Assembly: GCF_040869045.1 (NCBI RefSeq)
Contig: NC_090319.1
Location: 364,440,269-364,504,268, forward strand
Length of the DNA: 64,000 nucleotides
From: Eurosta solidaginis
Taxonomy: Eukaryota; Arthropoda; Insecta; Diptera; Tephritidae
Direction of reading: 5' to 3'
Translations under genes and position numbers: made by a program
Notes under the pieces: generated by a model
Databases searched by the model: none
The model's input: the letters and a program-made list of their open reading frames with translations, nothing else
Told to the model about the DNA's origin: nothing
Part shown: positions 45,364-56,953 of the stretch, one piece after another
Numbering within the stretch: the stretch's first letter is position 1
Layout: every line of letters begins with the position of its first letter

Positions 45364-48300
45364 AAAACAAGTAAGGAAGGTTAAGTTCGGGTGTAACCGA
45401 ACATTACATACTCAGTTGAGAGCTATGGTGACAACATAAGGGAAAATAACCATGTAGGAAAATGAACCGAGGGAAACCCTGGAATGTGTTTGTATGACAT
45501 GTGTATCAAATGAAAGGTATTAATGAGTATTTTAAAAGGGCGTGGACCTAAGTTCTATAGATGGACGCCTTTTCGAGATATCGCCGTAAAGATGGACCAG
45601 GGGTGACTATAGAATGCGTTTGCACAATATGGGCATCAAACGAAAGGTGTTAATGAGTATTTTAAAAGGGAGTGGGCCTTAGTTCTATAGGTGGACGCCG
45701 TTTCGAGATATCGTCATAAAGGTGGACCAGGGGTGACTCTAGAATGCGTTTGTACGATATGGGTATCAAATGAAAGGTGTTAATGAGTATTTTAAAAGGG
45801 CGTGGACCTAAGTTCTATAGATGGACGCCTTTTCGAGATATCGCCGTAAAGATGGACCAGGGGTGACTATAGAATGCGTTTGCACAATATGGGCATCAAA
45901 CGAAAGGTGTTAATGAGTATTTTAAAAGGGAGTGGGCCTTAGTTCTATAGGTGGACGCCGTTTCGAGATATCGTCATAAAGGTGGACCAGGGGTGACTCT
46001 AGAATGCGTTTGTACGATATGGGTATCAAATGAAAGGTATTAATGAGTATTTTAAAAGGGCGTGGACCTAAGTTCTATAGATGGACGCCTTTTCGAGATA
46101 TCGCCGTAAAGATGGACCAGGGGTGACTATAGAATGCGTTTGCACAATATGGGCATCAAACGAAAGGTGTTAATGAGTATTTTAAAAGGGAGTGGGCCTT
46201 AGTTCTATAGGTGGACGCCGTTTCGAGATATCGTCATAAAGGTGGACCAGGGGTGACTCTAGAATGCGTTTGTACGATATGGGTATCAAATGAAAGGTGT
46301 TAATGAGTATTTTAAAAGGGAGTGGGCCTTAGTTCTATAGGTGGTCGCCTTTTCGAAATATCGCCATAAATGTGGACCAGGGGTGACTCTAGAATGCGTT
46401 TGTACGATATGGATATCAAATGAAAGGTATTAATGAGTATTTTAAAAGGGCGTGGACCTAAGTTCTATAGATGGACGCCTTTTCGAGATATCGCCGTAAA
46501 GATGGACCAGGGGTGACTATAGAATGCGTTTGCACAATATGGGCATCAAACGAAAGGTGTTAATGAGTATTTTAAAAGGGAGTGGGCCTTAGTTCTATAG
46601 GTGGACGCCGTTTCGAGATATCGTCATAAAGGTGGACCAGGGGTGACTCTAGAATGCGTTTGTACGATATGGGTATCAAATGAAAGGTGTTAATGAGTAT
46701 TTTAAAAGGGAGTAATCCTTAGTTCCATAGGTGGACGCCGTTTCGAGATATCGCCATAAAGGTGGACCAGGGGTGACCCTAGAATTTGTTTGTACAATAT
46801 GGGCATCAAACGAATGGTGTTAATGAGTATTTTAAAAGGGAGTGGGCCTTAGTTCTATAGGTGGTCGCCTTTTCGAAATATCGCCATAAATGTGGACCAG
46901 GGGTGACTCTAGAATGCGTTTGTACGATATGGATATCAAATTAAAGGTATTAATGAGTATTTTAAAAGGGAGTAATCCTTAGTTCCATAGGTGGACGCCG
47001 TTTCGAGATATCGCCATAAAGGTGGACCAGGGGTGACCCTAGAATTTGTTTGTACGGTATGGGTATCAAAAGAAAGGTGTTAATGAGTATTTTAAAAGGG
47101 AGTAATCCTTAGTTCCATAGGTGGACGCCGTTTCGAGATATCGCCATAAAGGTGGACCAGGGGTGACCCTAGAATTTGTTTATACAATATGGGTATCAAA
47201 AGAAAGGTGTTAATGAGTATTTTAAAAGGGTGTGGGGCTTAGTTCTATAGGTGGACACCTTTTCGGAATATCGCCACAAAGGTGGACCAGGGGTGACTCT
47301 AGAATGTGTTTGTACGATATGGGTATCAAATTAAAGGTATTAATGAGGGTTTTAAAAGGGAGTGGTGGTTGTTGTATAGGTGGTCGCATTTTCGAGATAT
47401 CGCCATAAAGGTGGACCAGGGGTGACCCTAGAATTTGTTTGTACAATATGGGCATCAAAAGAAAGGTGATAATGAGTATTTTAAAAGGGAGTATTCCTTA
47501 GTTCCATAGGTGGACGCCGTTTCGAGATATCGCCATAAAGGTGGACCAGGGGTGACCCTAGAATTTGTTTGTACAATATGGGTATCAAAAGAAAGGTGTT
47601 AATGAGTATTTTAAAAGGGAGTGGGGCTTAGTTCTATAGGTGGACGCCTTTTCGAGATATCGCCATAAAGGTGGACCAGGGGTGACTCTAGAATGGGTTT
47701 GTACGATTTGGGTATCAAATTAAAGGTATTAATGAGAGTTTTAAAAGGGAGTGGTGGTAGTTGTATATGTGAAGGCGTTTTCCAGATATCGACCAAAATG
47801 TGGACTAGAGTGACCCAGAACATTATCGGTTGGATACCGCTAATTTATTTATATATGTAATACCTGGCAAGATTTTAAGGGTGTTTTATTTCGCCCTGCA
47901 GAACTTTTTCATTTTCTTCTACTTAATATGGTAGGTGTCACAACCATTTTATAAAGTTTTTTCTAAAGTTATATTTCGCGTCAATAAAACAATCCAATTA
48001 CCTTACCATGTTTCATCCCTTTTTTCGTATTTGGTATAGAATTATGGCATTTTTTTCATTTTTCGCAATTTTCGATACCGAAAAAGTGGGCGTGGTCATA
48101 GTCGGATTTCGTTCATTTTTCATACCAAGGTAAAGTGGGTTCAGATAAGTACGTGAACTAAGTTTAGTAAAGATATATCGATTTTTGCTCAAGTTATCGT
48201 GTTAACGGCCATGAGGAAGGACAGACGGACGACTGTGTATAAAAACTGGGCGTGGCATCAACCGATTTCGCCCATTTTCACAGAAAACAGTTAGCGCCAT

Positions 48301-49136
48301 AAAATCTATGCCCCTACCAAATTTCAAAAGGATTGGTTAATTTTTGTTCGATTTATGGCATTAAAAGTATCCTAGACAAATTAAATGAAAAAGGGCGGAG
48401 CCACGCCCATTTTTAAATTTTCTTTTATTTTTGTATTTTGTTGCACCTTATCATTACTGGAGTTGAATCTTGACATAATTTACTTATATACTGTAAAGAT
48501 ATTAAATTTTTTGTTAAAATTTTTCTTTATAAAAATTTTTTTTTAAAAGTGGGCGTGGTCCTTCTCCGATTTTGCTGGTTTTTATTAAGCGTACATGCAG
48601 TAATAAGGGTAACGTTCCTGCCAAATTTCATCATGATATCTTCAACGACTGCCAAATTACAGCTTGCAAAATTTTAAATTACCTTCTTTAAAAAGTGGGC
48701 GGTGCCACGCCCATTGTCCAAAATTTTACTAATTTTATATTTTGCGTCATAAGTTCAACTCATCTACCAAGTTTCGTCACTTTATCGGTCTTTTGTAATG
48801 AATTATTGCACTTTTTCGGTTTTTCGAAATTTTCGATATCGAAAAAGTGGGCGTGGTTATAGTCCGATATCGTTCATTTTAAATAGCGATCTGAGGTGAG
48901 TGCTCAGGAACCTACATACCAAATTTCATCAAGATACCTCAAAATTTACTCAAGTTATCGTGTTAACGGACGGACGGACGGACGGACGGACATGGCTCAA
49001 TCAAATTTTTTTTCGATCCTGATTATTTTGATATATGGAAGTCTATATCTATCTCGATTCCTTTATATATGTACAACCAACCGTTATCCAATCAAACTTA
49101 ATATACTCTGTGAGCTCTGCTCAACTGAGTATAAAA
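45364..49136 (-). mobile_element. Full-length helentron-like element with dimeric satellite
   Basis: The right terminus is CTCTGCTCAACTGAGTATA (49133 and left), followed inwards by the microsatellite (48966-48990), the GGGCGTGG modules with TTTCGATATCGAAA, and the satellite array (about 45480-47790). The left terminus has CTCAGTTGAGAGCT, the hairpin GTTCGGGTGTAACCGAAC (45385-45402) and AACAAGTAAGG at 45367. About 3.8 kb, non-coding. Its satellite subtypes differ from those in the elements at 4467 and 50569. Confidence 0.8.
45480..47790. repeat. 130-bp satellite with 260-bp higher-order dimers
   Basis: The CGTGGACCTAAGTTCTATAG subtype starts at 45541, 45801, 46061 and 46451, that is at 260, 260 and 390 bp. 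It alternates with an AGTGGGCCTTAGTTCTATAG subtype. About seventeen or eighteen monomers in all; the right part (46700-47600) uses a third subtype, AGTAATCCTTAGTTCCATAG. The regular dimers show recent amplification by two-monomer blocks. Confidence 0.9.
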
Positions 49137-49734
49137 AAATTTTTTTTTAAAGTGGGCGTGGTCCTTCTCCGATTTTGCTAATTTTTATTAAGCGTACATA
49201 TAGTAATAAGAGTAACGTTCCTGCCAAATTTCATCATGATATCTTCAACGACTGCCAAATTACAGCTTGCAAAAATTTTAAATTGCCTTCTTTTAAAAGT
49301 GGGCGGTGCCACGCCCATTGTCCAAGATTTTACTAATTTTCTATTTTGCGTCATAAGTTCAACTCATCTACCAAGTTTCGTCGCTTTATCGGTCTTTTGT
49401 AATGAATTATCGCACTTTTTCGGTTGTTCGAAATTTTCGATATCGAAAAAGTGGGTGTGGTTATAGTCCGATATCGTTCATTTTAAATAGCGATCTGAGA
49501 TGAGTTCTCAGGAACCTACATACCAAATTTCATCAAGATACCTCAATTTACTCAAGTTATCGTGTTAACGGACGGACGGACGGACGGACATGGCTCAATC
49601 AAATTTTTTTTCGATCCTGATTATTTTGATATATGGAAGTCTATATCTATCTCGATTCCTTTATATATGTACAACCAACCGTTATCCAATCAAACTTAAA
49701 ATACTCTGTCAGCTCTGCTCAACTGAGTATAAAA
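49137..49734 (-). mobile_element. Tandem partial duplication of the helentron 5' end
   Basis: The roughly 600 bp from AAAGTGGGCGTGGTCCTTCT (49148) to CTCAACTGAGTATA (49733) repeats 48545-49133 with few changes and a shorter microsatellite. The junction is at the A/T run after the terminal TATAAAAA, which resembles the internal TATAAAAATTTTTTTTT at about 48526. Exchange or slippage at this short match would make the duplication. Confidence 0.85.
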
Positions 49735-49809
49735 ATGCGCAATTGTTTCGTACTGCAAATGCAACATTGTAGAGTGTGTTTATTGAGTAGATTTAAACGT
49801 CAGTTACGC

Positions 49810-50064
49810 ATGGCTCAAATATATGGTTGGCTCATCAGCTGATTTTATTTCTTTCATTTCACTGGAGCAGGGATTGTCCAAAGAAGATGGCAAACTCAAA
49901 AGGAAACCAAAGCACTGAACACATTTTCTTACAACACACAAAAATTTCAGTGTTTTATGTTTTCATTCCATTCCATTCACCTAATACCAACACGCATATT
50001 TTGACAGTCTGAACAAAGGTATGTTGTTACTGTAGAGATGAACCAACCAGCTATCAAATTACTA
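49810..50064 (+). mobile_element. Second copy of the 248-bp MITE
   Basis: ATGGCTCAAATATATGGTTG at 49810 and GCTCATCAGCTGATTTTATT, TTTTCTTACA and GTTTTATGTTTTCATTCC follow the reverse complement of the 26334-26581 element. The right end is GATGAACCAACCAGCTATCA-like (about 50036-50064). The target duplication is not clear. Confidence 0.65.
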
Positions 50065-50502
50065 TTGTGTAAGCTAAATTGAGTTGTACGAACACCACTC
50101 AATTAAAATCGAAATTGCCTCAATTTATTTTTCCGTTTGAAAATAGTATTATTGAACGCCTAATGAAGTGAAATATCTAGACTGTTTTGCATGGTGTTTC
50201 GGATTCTATTGTCACAATGAAAAATAAATTTTTTCAATATTTTACGGAAAATAGGAAATTATCAGAAAAATGCAAGTTTTTATTTTTGCAGCATTTGCAG
50301 CAAAAGATAATATGGCCTTTTTTAAACAGGCACATATCGGGCGAGGTGCATTTTATTTTGATTGTCATTAAAGTTAAAGAGGAACGGGCTGCTATCCATT
50401 CATACATTTCTTTTGGGCTGATGACAAATTTTCGTTGATGAAGAAAAAGGCTCTGTGTGAAAAGAAAAATTAATTATTTCATTATACGAAATTGTGATTC
50501 CA
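50065..50502. other. Unrecognised spacer
   Basis: An 83-codon frame (50187-50438) has no recognised domain. It precedes the TTAA of the piggyBac-like element. Confidence 0.4.
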
Positions 50503-50712
50503 TTAACCCTAGATGGTCGTCCTTTGTCAAAACAACTACGCACGATCTTATTTTCACTGAAAATATGTTTTTATACTCAGTTGAGCAGAGCTCACAGAGT
50601 ATATTAAGTTTGATTGGATAACGGTTGGTTGTACATATATAAAGGAATCGAGATAGATATAGACTTCCATATATCAAAATAATCAGGATCGAAAAAAAAT
50701 TTGATTGAGCCA

Positions 50713-50776
50713 TGTCCGTCCGTCCGTCCGTCCGTCCGTCCGTCCGTCCGTCCGTCCGTCCGTCCGTCCGTCCGTT
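50713..50776. repeat. (GTCC)n microsatellite, longest in the window
   Basis: About sixteen uninterrupted GTCC/CCGT units at the helentron position that carries 5-11 units in other copies. Confidence 0.95.
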
Positions 50777-52029
50777 AACACGATAACTTGAGTAAATTTT
50801 GAGGTATCTTGATGAAATTTGGTATGTAGGTTCCTGAGCACTCATCTCAGATCGCTATTTAAAATGAACGATATCGGACTATAACCACGCCCACTTTTTC
50901 GATATCGAAAATTTCGAAAAACCGAAAAAGTGCGATAACTCATTACAAAAGACAGATAAAGCGACAAAACTTGGTAGATGGGTTGACGTTATGACGCAGA
51001 ATAGAAAATTAGTAAGATTTTGGACAATGGGCGTGGCCCCGCCCACTTTTACAAGAAGGTAATTTAAAAGTTTTGCAAGCTGTAATTTGGCAGTCGTTGA
51101 AGATATCATGATGAAATTTGGCAGGAACGTTACTACTATTACTCTATTTGTGCTAAATAAAAATTAGCAAAATTGGATTAAGAACACGCCCACTTTTTAA
51201 AAAAAAATTTTTTTAAATTAAAATTTTAACAAAAAATTTAATATCTTTACTGTATATAAGTAAATTAAGTCAAAATTCAACTCCAGTAATGATATGATGC
51301 AACAAAATACAAAAATTAAAGAAAATTTCAAAATGGGCGTGGCTCCGCCCATTTTCATTTAGTATGTATAGAATACTTTTATTGCCATAAGTCGAACAAA
51401 AATTTACCAATCCTTCTCAAATTTGGTAGGAGCATAGATTCTATGACGGTAACTGTTCTCTGCGAAAATGGGCGAAATTGGTGGAAGCCACGCCCAGTTT
51501 TTATACACAGTCCACCGTCTGTCCTTCCGCTCGGCCATTAACACAATAACTTGAGCAAAATCCGATATATCTTTACTAAACTTAGCCCACGTACTTACCT
51601 GAGCTCACTTTTTCTTGGTATAAAAAATGGGCGAAATCTGACCATAACCACGCCCACTTTATCGATATCGAAAATTACGAAAAATGAAAAAAATGCCATA
51701 ATTCTATACCAAATACGAAAAAAGGGATGAAACATGGTAACTGGATTGGTTTGTTGACGCAAAATATAACTTTGGAAAAATCTTTGTAAAATGGGTGTGA
51801 CACCTACCATATTAAGTAGAAGAAAATGAAAAAGTTCTACAAGGCGAAATCAACAGCCCTTGGAATCTTGGCAGGAATACTGTTAGTGGTATTGCATATA
51901 TAAATAAATTAGCAGTACCCGACAGATGATTTTCTGGATCACCTGGTCCACATTTTGGTGGATATCACGAGAACGCCTTCACATATACATCTAAGGGCCA
52001 CTCGCTTTTAAAACCCTCATTAATACCTT

Positions 52030-54500
52030 TAATTTGATATCCATATCGTACAAAAACATACCAGAGTCACCCCTGTCCCACCCTAATGGCGATATCTCGA
52101 AAAGGCGTCCACCTATAGAACTAATGCCCCCTCTCTCTTAAAATGCTAGTAACACCTTTCGTTTGATACCCATATCGTACAAACATTCTAGAGTAACCCC
52201 TGGCCCACCCTAATGGCGATATCTCGAAAAGGCGTCCACCTATAGACCTAGTGTCCACTCCCTCTTAAAATGCTCAGTAACACCTTTCGTTTGATACCCA
52301 TATCGTACAAACATTCTAGAGTCACCCCTGGCCCACCCTAATGGCAATATCTCGAAAAGGCGTCCACCTATAGACCTAATGCCCACTCCCTCTTAAAATG
52401 CTCAGTAACAGCTTTCGTTTGATACCCATATCGTACAAACATTCTAGAGTCACACCTGGCCCACCCTAATGGCGATATTTCGAAAAGGCGTCCACCTATA
52501 GAACTAAGGATTACTCCCTTTTAAAATACTCATTACCACCTTTCATTTGATACCCATATCGTACAAACACATTCTAGAGTCACCCTGGCCCACCCTAATG
52601 GCGATATCTCGAAAAGGCGTCCACCTATAGACCTAATGTCCACTCCCTCTTAAAATGCTCAGTAACACCTTTCGTTTGATATCCATATCGTACAAACATT
52701 CTAGAGTCACCCCTGGCCCACCCTAATGGCGATATCTCGAAAAGGCGTCCACCTATAGACCTAATGTACACTCCCTCTTAAAATGCTCAGTAACACCTTT
52801 CGTTTGATACCCATATCGTACAAACATTCTAGAGTCACCCCTGTCCCACCCTAATGGCGATATCTCGAAAAGGCGTCCACCTATAGACCTAATGCCCACT
52901 CCCTCTTAAAATGCTCAGTAACACCTTTCGTTTGATACCCATATCGTACAAACATTCTAGAGTCACACCTGGCCCACCCTAATGGCGATATCTCGAAAAG
53001 GCGTCCACCTATAGAACTAAGGATTACTCCCTTTTAAAATACTCATTACCACCTTTCATTTGATACCCATATCGTACAAACACATTCTAGAGTCACCCTG
53101 GCCCACCCTAATGGCGATATCTCGAAAAGGCGTCCACCTATAGACCTAATGCCCACTCCCTCTTAAATGCTCAGTAACAACTTTCGTTTGATACCCATAC
53201 GGTACAAACATTCTAGAGTCACCCTTGGTCCAGCTTTATGGCGACATCTCGAAAAGGCGTCCACCTATAGAACTAAGGATTACTCCCTTTTAAAATACTC
53301 ATTACCACCTTTCATTTGATACCCATATCGTACAAACACATTCTAGAGTCACCCTGGCCCACCCTAATGGCGATATCTCGAAAAGGCGTCCACCTATAGA
53401 CCTAATGCCCACTCCCTCTTAAAATGCTCAGTAACACCTTTCGTTTGATACCCATATCGTACAAACATTCTAGAGTCACCCTTGGTCCACCTTTATGGCG
53501 ATATCTCGAAAAGGCGTCCACCTATAGAACTAAGGATTACTCCCTTTTAAAATACTCCTTACCACCTTTCATTTGATACCCATATCGTACAAACACATTC
53601 TAGAGTCACCCCTGGCCCACCCTAATGGCGATATCTCGAAAAGGCGTCCACCTATAGACCTAATGCCCGCTCCCTCTTAAAATGCTCAGTAACACCTTTC
53701 GTTTGATACCCATATCGTACAAACATTCTAGAGTCACCCCTGGCCCACCCTAATGGCGATATCTCGAAAGGGCGTCCACCTATAGACCTAATGCCCACTC
53801 CCTCTTAAAATGCTCAGTAACACCTTTCGTTTGATGCACATATCGTACAAACACATTCTAGAGTCACCCCTGGCCCACCCTAATGACGATATCTCGAAAA
53901 GGCGTCCACCTATAGACCTCATGCCCACTCCCTCTTAAAATGCTCAGTAACACCTTTCGTTTGATACCCATACCGTACAAACATTCTAGAGTCACCCCTG
54001 GCCCACCCTAATGGCGATATCTCGAAAAGGCGTCCACCTATAGACCTAATACCCACTCCCTCTTAAAATGCTCAGTAACACCTTTCATTTGATTCCCATA
54101 TCGTACAAACACATTCTAGAGACACCCCTGGTCCACCTTTATGGCGATATCTCGAAACGGCGTCCACCTATGGAACTAAGGATCACTCCTTTTCAAAATA
54201 CTCATTAACAGCTTTCATTTGATACCCATATCGTACAAACACATTATAGAATCACCCCTGGTCCACCTTAATGGTGACATCTCGAAAAGGCGTCCACCGA
54301 TAGACCTAAGGCCCACTCCCTCTTAAAATGCTCAGTAACACCTTTCATTTGATACCCATATCGTACAAACAAATTCTAGAGTCAGCCCTGGTCTACCTTT
54401 ATGGCGATATCCCTAAATGGCGTTCATCCATAGAACTATGGCCTATTCTCTCTTAAAATACTCTTTAATACCTTTCATTTGATACACATGTTATACAACC
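52030..54500. repeat. 128/130-bp satellite array, reverse of the 4.6-6.5 kb array
   Basis: About nineteen monomers with TTGATACCCATATCGTACAA and GGCGATATCTCGAAAAGGCG. Two subtypes interleave: one with GCCCACTCCCTCTTAAAATG (128 bp) and one with GGATTACTCCCTTTTAAAAT (130 bp; 52506, 53025, 53276, 53532). These are the same subtypes as in the element at 4467-7864. Confidence 0.9.
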
Positions 54501-54751
54501 ACATTCCAGGGTTACCCCAGATTGATTTTCCTTATTTTGTCTCCATAGCTCTCAACTGAGTATGTTATGTTCGATTACACCCGAACTTAGCCTTCCTTAC
54601 TTGTTATTGTTCGTGTTGATCTCCGCTTTCGTACAGCGCTAGTCGGTTGTTTACTCTCTTTGAATGCACGCATACAGAGGAGCACGCAAATCGTAAGTAG
54701 TTTTTTTTCGGTTTTGTTTTATGGCGTAGTCAAATTGACGAAGGATGACGT

Positions 54752-55521
54752 TTGCTTTATGAGTTCTACGTTAAAGGGCTAACAAAGTCAGTATATGGCT
54801 CGAATAGAGGTATTACGATGGACAACTTGTTTACATCCATACATTTGGCTCAGTCGTTAGGAAATCACCCGTACAATTCAACAATAGTTGGCACACTCAG
54901 TTCAAACAAAGCGGAAATACCTTCTAAATTAAAAAACAAAAAGCGACGTAAATGCGGAACGACGATGTGTTTCTACGATAAAAATTTAACTTTATTATCC
55001 TATAAACCAAAACCTAGCAAAATAGTCCATCTTCTGTCATCTTGCAATTAAAAAGGTACTATTAATCCCGTTTCAAATAAGCCAACCATGGTTGAGTTTC
55101 ACAACGAAACCAAAGGGGGAGTGGACAGTCTGGATCAGATGTACAGCGCAATGAGTTGTTCAAGAAAAACGAATAGGTGGACATTGTGCCAATTTTTGGC
55201 ATGTTGAACATTTATTTTATAAATTCGTATATTATTTACACCTAAAATATATTTAAAGTCGGACAAAAGCCCTTAAAACGGGTAGATTTTATGAAAAAGC
55301 TTTTCACTAGCCTTATAAATAGTCATTTAGATGACAGACTTAATGATCGTGCTACAAATGGATCTGAAAATATGATACCGGCAACAGAAACTAAAAAACG
55401 GAAGATTTGTGCCATGTATCCTTCTTCCAAACGAAGAATGACGAAGATGGTATGCGCAAAGTTCCATAAACAGCTATGTGGAGAACATAAAGTTGATGTT
55501 TGTGCCTCCTGTATTATCTGA
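54752..55521 (+). pseudogene. piggyBac-type transposase, decayed C-terminal half
   Basis: Frame 1 (54752-55051) encodes GSNRGITMDNLFTSIHLAQS and IVGTLSSNKAEIPS, matching the piggyBac block around the second catalytic aspartate (D-N-x-F-T-S-I) and the G-T-L-x-x-N-K-x-E-I-P motif. A frameshift follows at about 55050; 55053-55206 encodes KPTMVEFHNETKGGVDSLDQ (the last catalytic aspartate, G-G-V-D) and SCSRKTNRWTLCQF, then a stop. 55208 on gives NIYFINSYIIY, and 55291-55521 the C-terminal Cys-rich tail (RKICAMYPSSKRRMTKMVCA, CGEHKVDVCASC) that binds DNA ends in the family. The N-terminal half with the first catalytic aspartate is absent, so it is inactive. Confidence 0.85.
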
Positions 55522-56293
55522 GGTTAGAACTTAAAAAGCTGCTTTTCCTATTTAGGTTTAATTATTTAGTTTTAAGAAACTTAAAGACTTGTATGAGAAT
55601 TTCTGCCACAAATTGTGATTTTTTATTTTTTAAAAGGCAATGCCTTAAAAGTGGAGCCAATTGATAGGAGATTGTGAATTATTAATTTTAAGTTAAAAGA
55701 TATGAGTCTTCCTTTTTCTTTTTGACTTTTATTTATCAATAACGAAATACATAACAAATAGCAATAAAACGCGTTCATTATTTCTACTCACACCCTTCTG
55801 AAAATGGATTTAAAATAAGTCGTCGTCATAATAGCCGTGTTTTTTTTTACACGCGTATACGTTTCGTTTGCGCGTGAAAAAAAAACGCCTATCTTCGCTT
55901 AGATAATGCTTAGGAGGCCCATCTAGCGGCAGTGTTTAAATAACTACAGCTACATCACAGGGTGTACCGAAAAGCGGATACATAACCCTCTGATGGCCAT
56001 AGGGTATAACATATAGCTGAATCAGTTTCGATGAATTGTGGATACACATAGAATACATAGAATTAGTGGAGAGGGTGAAACAGAGACACATATTTCAGTT
56101 ACGTCTGAGTATAATGCGTATTGAAATTTAGTAGGACAAATTTTATGCGCAGTAATTTCAGAGGTGTATTTAAAGTTTGTCGCTTGGCAGTCCATATAAA
56201 GTTTAAGCGTAAACGTATATAGAAGAATAAAAAAACACAGCTAATGACGAAGGATGACGTTAATGTACAAAAAATAAGGATGACCGTCCAGGG
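55522..56293. other. 3' non-coding part of the piggyBac-like element
   Basis: No gene. It contains the inverted pair around 55839-55886 (CGTGTTTTTTTTTACACGCG against CGCGTGAAAAAAAAACGCC) and the subterminal word GACGAAGGATGACGTT at 56244. Confidence 0.6.
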
Positions 56294-56297
56294 TTAA

Positions 56298-56953
56298 GTT
56301 TCTGTGTGAAACCGCCGTAACGTAACTTTTTGCTCCCCAAAGGAATGTAGACAAAATTTTGCAGAAAACAAATTTTTTAGGGGAATTTCGTACGAAAAAT
56401 ATAGCAATCAAAATTTAAAACTTTTGTAATACAATTAAATACTGGAAAATAGAGCTACCGAAAAACGCTTAGTTACGATTATTTAAATAAACTAAATAAA
56501 TAAATTATACGAAAAGGAAAATTCGATTAATAAACGAACAAAAATCTAAAATTGAATAATGGAATATTCGATTAACCGAATTATTCGAATATTTTTAAGA
56601 GCCCTACTATCTATCCCTAATCTTTATTTTACTAGCACTAATCTACAATAAATTCACAATAATTAATATAGGCGTTCACATATGTTCCATTCCCGGGAGC
56701 TAGATTTTTGGGTTAAATAATTTCACGTTTTTCTTTTCTCTCGTGCCTCCATCTAGAGATGATAGTCTAGAGATGGTTTTAAATGAAGTAAAACTAACCG
56801 GCATCTTAAAAATTTGCTTCTAATTACCGCTTATAGAAAAATTTGTAAAGGAAATTTAGTTACTTAATTACCAAAATATTATTTTATAATTAATTTAATT
56901 ACCAAACACTTATTTCATTCATATATATATATCAATACATTTATTTATATTAC
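56298..56953. other. AT-rich spacer and SAM gene 2 trailer
   Basis: AT-rich, no gene. Near its right edge lies the polyadenylation signal of the minus-strand gene. Confidence 0.5.
56940..56945 (-). promoter_or_regulatory. Polyadenylation signal of SAM gene 2
   Basis: AATAAA on the minus strand (TTTATT on plus), about 9 bp after the stop codon at 56954-56956. Confidence 0.5.

Larger units (their letters stand above)
50569..54605 (+). mobile_element. Full-length helentron-like element inside piggyBac
   Basis: It starts with TTTTTATACTCAGTTGAGCA, then (GTCC)n at 50713-50776, the CGCCCACTTTTTCGATATCG modules, a satellite array (about 52030-54500), CTCTCAACTGAGTATG (54550), the hairpin GTTCGATTACACCCGAAC (54569-54586, one mismatch) and the end CTTACTTGTT (54596-54605). 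At 4.0 kb it is the longest copy. Flanking piggyBac sequence resumes with ATTGTTCGTG. No target duplication, as expected for a Helitron-type insertion between bases. Confidence 0.85.
50507..56293 (+). mobile_element. piggyBac-like transposon interrupted by a helentron
   Basis: The left end is CCCTAGATGGTCGTCCTTTG preceded by TTAA (50503-50506); the right end is the complement, AAGGATGACCGTCCAGGG, followed by TTAA (56294-56297). TTAA duplication with ends beginning CCCTRG are the marks of piggyBac transposons. The 4.0-kb helentron (50569-54605) sits about 60 bp inside the left end; without it the element is about 1.75 kb. A subterminal word GACGAAGGATGACGTT occurs at 54737 and 56244. The transposase (54752-55521) is a C-terminal remnant whose start directly follows the 54737 copy of that word, suggesting an older internal deletion before the helentron arrived. 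Confidence 0.85.

Noticed and set aside
45480..47790. Regular repeats that might suggest a CRISPR array
   Set aside because: Monomers are 130 bp and contiguous, with no unique spacers, in a fly-type genome and inside a transposon.
47222..47823. Two similar minus-strand frames of 70-78 codons with repeated words
   Set aside because: They are translations of the 130-bp satellite. The period is not a multiple of three and the frames are not kept along the array.
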